Shown here in pieces: positions 58,649 to 64,000 of a stretch of 64,000 nt of DNA. The DNA comes from Streptomyces kanamyceticus (GTDB lineage: Bacteria > Actinomycetota > Actinomycetes > Streptomycetales > Streptomycetaceae), in NCBI RefSeq assembly GCF_008704495.1, contig NZ_CP023699.1, positions 3,472,001 through 3,536,000 of the forward strand. The letters are read 5' to 3'. Positions within the stretch are counted from its first letter, which is position 1, and each line of letters starts with the position of its first letter. Under the pieces are notes generated by a model, which saw only the letters and a program-made list of their open reading frames with translations, was not told the DNA's origin and did no database searches. A program made the translations under genes and the position numbers.

Positions 58649-58739
58649 GTCACCCTCCTCAAGGGATGCCAGTCAACCCCCCACCCGCAGCGACCAAATG
58701 GACCGAGATCTGCCCGTGGGACTGGAACCTGGTCTTTAA

Positions 58740-58751
58740 TGGTGTAGACCA
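58740..58751 (-). promoter_or_regulatory. dre: DasR box 1 of dasA
   Basis: Read on the minus strand: ACTGGTCTACACCATT. The 12-bp core differs from TGGTCTAGACCA at one position, and I recall this as the known S. coelicolor dasA site. Confidence 0.9.
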
Positions 58752-58763
58752 GTACGGGGAGCT

Positions 58764-58775
58764 TGGCCTAGACCT
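58764..58775 (-). promoter_or_regulatory. dre: DasR box 2 of dasA
   Basis: Minus strand AAAGGTCTAGGCCAAG, 24 bp from box 1. The spacing is close to two helical turns, which would allow side-by-side DasR dimers. Confidence 0.85.
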
Positions 58776-58835
58776 TTAGGGGTGTCAAGGGTGTATAAGA
58801 AGGGCTGTCGCGTCCGTTATCGGACCGACACCTGA

Positions 58836-59717
<882 letters not shown>

Positions 59718-59825
59718 TCCGGCCACCGGCCGACACTCGGCCGACACCCGCCCGGGGTCTGGCGCGGATCACTTCGCTGCTCTACGTTCCTCCCGTCATC
59801 GCATGATGAACGGGAGGACGCCCCG

Positions 59826-61940
59826 GTGCGCAGAGCAACTCCTCGATCCATCGTCATCTGGTCCCTCGTCGCGCTGATCGGCGCCGCGGGCTGGGCCGTC
59901 CTGGCACTCGCCCGCGACGAGGAGGTGTCGGCCGCCTGGATGGTGGCCGCGGCCCTCGGCACGTACGCCATCGCGTACCGCTTCTACTCCAAGTTCATCG
60001 CGTACAAGGTCCTCAAGGTCGACAAGTCGCGGGCGACGCCCGCCGAGCGGCTCGACAACGGCATCGACTTCCACCCGACCGACCGCCGGGTGCTCCTCGG
60101 TCACCACTTCGCCGCGATCGCGGGCGCGGGACCGCTGGTGGGGCCCGTGCTCGCCGCGCAGATGGGGTACCTGCCCGGCACCATCTGGATCATCGTCGGC
60201 GTGATCTTCGCGGGTGCCGTGCAGGACATGGTCGTGCTGTTCTTCTCCACCCGGCGCGACGGGAAGTCGCTCGGGCAGATGGCGCGCGAGGAGATCGGCC
60301 CGTTCGGCGGGGCCGCGGCGCTGCTCGCCACCTTCGCCATCATGATCATCCTGCTCGGGGTGCTCGCGCTCGTCATCGTCAACGCGCTCGCCGAGTCGCC
60401 GTGGGGCACCTTCTCCATCGCGATGACCATCCCGATCGCCCTGCTCATGGGCTTCTACCTGCGCGTACTGCGTCCGGGCCGGGTCAGTGAGGTCTCCCTC
60501 ATCGGCATCGCCCTGCTGCTGCTCGCGCTGGTCTCCGGGCGCTGGGTCGCCGAGTCCTCGCTCGCGGACACCTTCACGCTGGCGCCTTCGACGCTGGTCA
60601 TCTGGCTGGTGGCGTACGGCTTCATCGCCTCGATCCTGCCGGTGTGGATGCTGCTCGCGCCGCGCGACTACCTGTCGACGTTCATGAAGATCGGCACCAT
60701 CGTGCTGCTCGCGCTCGGCGTGGTGATCACCCTGCCGACGCTGAAGATGGACCCGGTCACCGACTTCGCCTCGCGCGGCGACGGCCCGGTCTTCGCCGGA
60801 TCGCTCTTCCCCTTCGTCTTCATCACCATCGCCTGCGGTGCCCTCTCCGGTTTCCACGCGCTGATCTCCTCGGGTACGACGCCGAAGATGATCCAGAAGG
60901 AGACGCAGGTCCGGATGATCGGCTACGGCTCCATGCTGATGGAGTCGGCCGTCGCGATCATGGCTCTCGTCGCGGCGAGCATCATCGACCCCGGCCTGTA
61001 CTTCGCGATGAACGCACCGGCGGGCGTCATCGGCGACACCGTCCAGGAGGCGTCCAAGGCCGTCGCGGGCTTCGGGTACTCCATCTCACCGGCCGATCTG
61101 GCGCAGGCCGCCAAGAACGTCGAGGAGTCCTCGCTGCTCTCGCGCACGGGCGGCGCGCCCACCCTCGCGATCGGCGTCTCCGAGATCTTCTCGAAGGTCA
61201 CCGGCGGCTCGATGCGGGCCTTCTGGTACCACTTCGCGATCATGTTTGAGGCGCTGTTCATCCTCACCGCGCTCGACGCGGGCACGCGCGTGGGCCGCTT
61301 CATGCTCCAGGACATGCTCGGCAACGTCTACAAGCCCTTCAGGAACGTGAGTTGGCGTCCCGGACTCGTCCTCACCAGCGCCGCGGTCACCGGCCTGTGG
61401 GGGTACTTCCTGTGGGTGGGCGTGCACGAGCCGCTCGGCGGGATCAACCAGCTCTTCCCGATCTTCGGCATCGCCAACCAGCTGCTCGCGGCCGTGGCAC
61501 TCGCCGTCTGCACGACGCTCCTCGTGAAGTCCGGGCGCCTCAAGTGGGCCTGGATCACCGGGATTCCGCTGGTCTGGGACGCCACGGTCACGCTCACCGC
61601 GAGCTGGCAGAAGGTGTTCTCCAGCGATCCGCGCGTCGGCTTCTTCCAGCAGCGCTCGAACTACCAGGACGCGATCGACGCCGGAAAGGTCCTGCCGCCC
61701 GCCAAGACCATGGACGACATGCACACCGTGGTCACCAACTCCACGGTGGACGGCGTCCTTTCGGCCGCGCTCGCCCTGCTCATCGTCATCGTGATCGCCG
61801 ACGCGGCCCGGATCTGCGTCAAGCACATCCGCGATCCCGCCGCCTCGCGCCTGAGCGAAGCGCCGTACGTGGAGTCGAAGTTGACGGCCCCCGCCGGACT
61901 GATCGCGACGCGCGAGGAGAAACGGGAGCTGATTCCATGA
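59826..61940 (+). CDS. cstA: CstA-family carbon-starvation/pyruvate transporter
   Basis: A 704-aa membrane protein with about 16-18 spans and the CstA hallmarks GIDFHPTDRRVLLGHHFAAIAGAGPLVGPVLAAQMGYLPG, GALSGFHALISSGTTPKM and LFPIFGIANQLLAAVALA. E. coli CstA and BtsT import pyruvate and perhaps peptides in exchange for protons. GTG start. The stop overlaps the ATG of the ybdD homologue. Induction by carbon limitation is expected, but no binding site is identified. Confidence 0.95.
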   Translation: MRRATPRSIVIWSLVALIGAAGWAVLALARDEEVSAAWMVAAALGTYAIAYRFYSKFIAYKVLKVDKSRATPAERLDNGIDFHPTDRRVLLGHHFAAIAGAGPLVGPVLAAQMGYLPGTIWIIVGVIFAGAVQDMVVLFFSTRRDGKSLGQMAREEIGPFGGAAALLATFAIMIILLGVLALVIVNALAESPWGTFSIAMTIPIALLMGFYLRVLRPGRVSEVSLIGIALLLLALVSGRWVAESSLADTFTLAPSTLVIWLVAYGFIASILPVWMLLAPRDYLSTFMKIGTIVLLALGVVITLPTLKMDPVTDFASRGDGPVFAGSLFPFVFITIACGALSGFHALISSGTTPKMIQKETQVRMIGYGSMLMESAVAIMALVAASIIDPGLYFAMNAPAGVIGDTVQEASKAVAGFGYSISPADLAQAAKNVEESSLLSRTGGAPTLAIGVSEIFSKVTGGSMRAFWYHFAIMFEALFILTALDAGTRVGRFMLQDMLGNVYKPFRNVSWRPGLVLTSAAVTGLWGYFLWVGVHEPLGGINQLFPIFGIANQLLAAVALAVCTTLLVKSGRLKWAWITGIPLVWDATVTLTASWQKVFSSDPRVGFFQQRSNYQDAIDAGKVLPPAKTMDDMHTVVTNSTVDGVLSAALALLIVIVIADAARICVKHIRDPAASRLSEAPYVESKLTAPAGLIATREEKRELIP

Positions 61941-62134
61941 CGTGGCTGCTGCGCGGCGCGCGCTGGATGCGGTGGTACGTCCGTGAGCTGACCGACGAGT
62001 CGGCGTACGAACGGTACGTGGCCCATATTCGCAGGGACCATCCGGCCGCAACTGTCCCCAGCCGCCGCACTTTTGAGCGTAAGCGGACAGATGGCCAGGA
62101 GTCGGACCCCCGACAGGGGTTCCGCTGCTGCTGA
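61937..62134 (+). CDS. YbdD/YjiX-family small protein
   Basis: A 65-aa DUF466 protein (WYVRELTDESAYERYVAHIRRDHPAATVPSRRTFERKR) always found next to cstA or btsT. It is thought to be needed for transporter activity. The ATG overlaps the cstA stop (ATGA), so it is co-translated. The tail after residue 50 is not conserved and ends in CC. Confidence 0.93.
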   Translation: MTWLLRGARWMRWYVRELTDESAYERYVAHIRRDHPAATVPSRRTFERKRTDGQESDPRQGFRCC

Positions 62135-62158
62135 GCAGGCACATTGACGCACTGTTGA

Positions 62159-62179
62159 CCCGTCCGTTATCCGGACGGG
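62159..62179 (+). terminator. Terminator after cstA-ybdD
   Basis: CCCGTCCG-TTATC-CGGACGGG, an 8-bp perfect stem 25 bp after the ybdD stop. A similar but shorter GTCCG-TTAT-CGGAC motif occurs near 58813-58826. Confidence 0.75.
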
Positions 62180-62255
62180 GGTTCCATAGATCAAGACTCT
62201 CGCTTAGATTTCCCGCACGTTAAAGGTGGGATAAGCGAGGGAGCGGAGCCGTGAC

Positions 62256-62510
62256 ATGTCAGATGCGCCTGAAGTGAGCCGACCGGTGGTCACACCGGTC
62301 CGGGTGGTCATCGCCCTCTGTCTCGTCGCGCCGTTCGTGGCGATGCTCTGGGTGAGTTCCTACGCGAAGATCGAACCGACCTTCATCGGCATCCCGTTCT
62401 TCTACTGGTACCAGATGCTGTGGGTGCTCATCTCCACGCTCCTGACGATGATCGCGTACAAGCTGTGGCAGCGTGACCAGCGCGCCCGTAAGGAAGGCGG
62501 GCGCTCATGA
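62256..62510 (+). CDS. DUF3311 small membrane protein (symporter partner)
   Basis: An 84-aa protein with two membrane spans (VVIALCLVAPFVAMLWVSSY and FFYWYQMLWVLISTLLTMIAY). DUF3311 proteins precede sodium:solute or monocarboxylate symporters, much like YjcH before ActP. Its stop overlaps the ATG of the permease (ATGA), so they are co-translated and probably form a complex. Confidence 0.92.
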   Translation: MSDAPEVSRPVVTPVRVVIALCLVAPFVAMLWVSSYAKIEPTFIGIPFFYWYQMLWVLISTLLTMIAYKLWQRDQRARKEGGRS

Positions 62511-64000
62511 ACGACGGAGTCAACGGCGTCGCGCTCGCCGTCTTCATCTTCTTCTTCATCGCCGTCACGGTGATGGGCTTCCTCGCCGCCCGCTGGCGCA
62601 AGGCCGAGACCGAGAGCCTGGACGAATGGGGCCTGGGCGGACGGTCGTTCGGCACCTGGGTCACCTGGTTCCTGCTCGGCGGCGACCTGTACACGGCGTA
62701 CACCTTCGTGGCCGTCCCCGCGGCGATCTACGCGGCGGGCGCGGCCGGTTTCTTCGCCGTCCCGTACACGATCCTCGTCTACCCGCTGATCTTCACCTTC
62801 CTGCCGCGCCTGTGGTCGGTCTCGCACAAGCACGGGTACGTGACCACGTCGGACTTCGTCCGCGGCCGGTTCGGCTCCAAGGGGCTCTCACTGGCCGTCG
62901 CGGTCACCGGCATCCTCGCCACGATGCCGTACATCGCGCTCCAACTGGTCGGCATCCAGGCCGTCCTGGACGTGATGGGCGTCGGCGGAGGACCCGACAC
63001 CAACTGGTTCGTCAAGGACCTGCCGCTGCTCATCGCCTTCGCGGTGCTCGCCGCCTACACGTACTCCTCGGGCCTGCGCGCCCCCGCGCTCATCGCGTTC
63101 GTGAAGGACGGCCTGATCTACCTCGTCATCATCGTCGCCATCATCTACATCCCCATCAAGCTCGGCGGCTTCGACGACATCTTCGCCAAGGCCGGTCACG
63201 CCTTCGAGCAGACCAACCCGGCCACCGACAAGCCGCGCGGCGCGCTCGCGCCGCCCGAGGCGGGCCAGTGGACGTACGCGACGCTGGCGCTCGGCTCGGC
63301 CCTCGCGCTGTTCATGTACCCGCACTCGATCACGGCGACGCTCTCCTCCAAGAGCCGCAACGTGATCCGCCGCAACACCACGATCCTGCCGCTGTACTCA
63401 CTGATGCTGGGGCTGCTCGCGCTGCTCGGCTTCATGGCGATCGCGGCCGGGATCAAGGTCGACAACGGCCAGCTGGCGATCCCGCAGCTCTTCGAGGACA
63501 TGTTCCCCGACTGGTTCACCGGCGTCGCCTTCGCCGCGATCGGCATCGGCGCGCTCGTGCCCGCCGCCATCATGTCCATCGCGGCCGCGAACCTCTTCAC
63601 CAGGAACATCTACAAGGACTTCCTCAAGCCCGACGCGACGCCCGAGCAGGAGACCAAGATCTCCAAGCTGGTCTCGCTCCTGGTGAAGGTGGGCGCGCTG
63701 GTCTTCGTCCTGACCATGGACAAGACCGTCGCGATCAACTTCCAGTTGCTCGGCGGCATCTGGATCCTGCAGACGATGCCCGCGCTGGTCGGCGGCCTGT
63801 TCACCCGCTGGCCCCACCGCTGGGCGCTGCTCGCGGGCTGGGCGGTCGGCATGGTCTACGGCACGCTCGCGGCGTACGGCGTCGCCTCGCCCACGCAGAA
63901 GCACTTCGGTGGCTCGTCCGACACGATCCCCGGCATCGGTGAGATCGGCTACATCGGCCTCACCGCGTTCGTCCTGAACGTGATCGTGACCGTGGTCCTC
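62507..64000 (+). CDS. Monocarboxylate/sodium:solute symporter (MctP-like), 3' end outside window
   Basis: 498 codons visible, running off the right edge. An SSS-family transporter with about 13 spans: LDEWGLGGRSFGTWVTWFLLGGDLYTAYTF, GYVTTSDFVRGRFGSKGLSLAVA, and GALVPAAIMSIAAANLFTRNIYKDF, which is the sodium-site region of the family. The closest described members are MctP-type uptake systems for pyruvate, lactate and alanine. Together with CstA this gives a cluster for short organic acid uptake. The substrate is inferred. Confidence 0.92.
   Translation, partial: MNDGVNGVALAVFIFFFIAVTVMGFLAARWRKAETESLDEWGLGGRSFGTWVTWFLLGGDLYTAYTFVAVPAAIYAAGAAGFFAVPYTILVYPLIFTFLPRLWSVSHKHGYVTTSDFVRGRFGSKGLSLAVAVTGILATMPYIALQLVGIQAVLDVMGVGGGPDTNWFVKDLPLLIAFAVLAAYTYSSGLRAPALIAFVKDGLIYLVIIVAIIYIPIKLGGFDDIFAKAGHAFEQTNPATDKPRGALAPPEAGQWTYATLALGSALALFMYPHSITATLSSKSRNVIRRNTTILPLYSLMLGLLALLGFMAIAAGIKVDNGQLAIPQLFEDMFPDWFTGVAFAAIGIGALVPAAIMSIAAANLFTRNIYKDFLKPDATPEQETKISKLVSLLVKVGALVFVLTMDKTVAINFQLLGGIWILQTMPALVGGLFTRWPHRWALLAGWAVGMVYGTLAAYGVASPTQKHFGGSSDTIPGIGEIGYIGLTAFVLNVIVTVVL

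Overview
This window comes from a high-GC actinomycete chromosome, almost certainly Streptomyces. The evidence is the very GC-rich third codon positions, many GTG starts, a WhiB-like regulator, a nickel superoxide dismutase, a SigB-like sigma factor with its anti-sigma factor, a family 2B encapsulin and the complete das chitobiose locus. The gene order from sigH through wblE to nagB-das-dasR matches what I recall of the Streptomyces coelicolor core chromosome. No rRNA or tRNA gene was seen.

Left part (1-20.7 kb): the 3' end of 2-oxoglutarate decarboxylase/dehydrogenase, then short units for an F420-type oxidoreductase with a divergent TetR regulator, a DUF4097-PadR pair, an HTH-ClpN pair, a quinone oxidoreductase, malic enzyme, a polar amino-acid ABC transporter, a methyltransferase, a CGNR protein, sodX-sodN, a DUF2867 protein, a two-component system and a CPBP protease. 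A 169-bp element with 25-bp perfect terminal inverted repeats lies between the DUF2867 gene and the response regulator gene.

Middle part (20.7-34.4 kb): this is the most variable stretch. It holds a TetM/OtrA-like ribosomal protection GTPase with a candidate leader ORF, an ECF41-type sigma factor, a phosphotransferase, two phosphatase-family genes, an EamA transporter, a second CGNR gene, a lipoprotein, a YtrA-type GntR with its membrane partner, a GNAT gene and an IS110-family insertion sequence. Minisatellites are frequent here. They include a 12-bp array at a start codon and a 27-bp x 20 array that extends the EamA protein.

Right part (34.4-64 kb): a polyprenyl diphosphate synthase beside a family 2B encapsulin shell gene, a lysyl-phosphatidylglycerol synthase-like protein, an amidase, a PLP deaminase, a Na+/H+ antiporter divergent from a UBP zinc finger, prsH-sigH, a lipid kinase, wblE, a PdtaS-like kinase, a TetR-SDR pair, and the amino-sugar region (SIS isomerase, nagB, a GH3 hexosaminidase, dasC, dasB, dasA, dasR). 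DasR-box (dre) palindromes lie in front of nagB and dasA. An unassigned dre-like site lies at 49.7 kb and a weaker one at 46.2 kb. The window ends with cstA-ybdD and a DUF3311-MctP pair, both probably for pyruvate or other short organic acids. The last gene runs off the end.

The most notable items are the IS110 element, whose non-coding end carries short matches to its own ends and to its target flanks (a candidate bridge RNA); the encapsulin-isoprenoid pair; the leader ORF of the ribosomal protection gene; the miniature inverted-repeat element; and the in-frame coding minisatellites.
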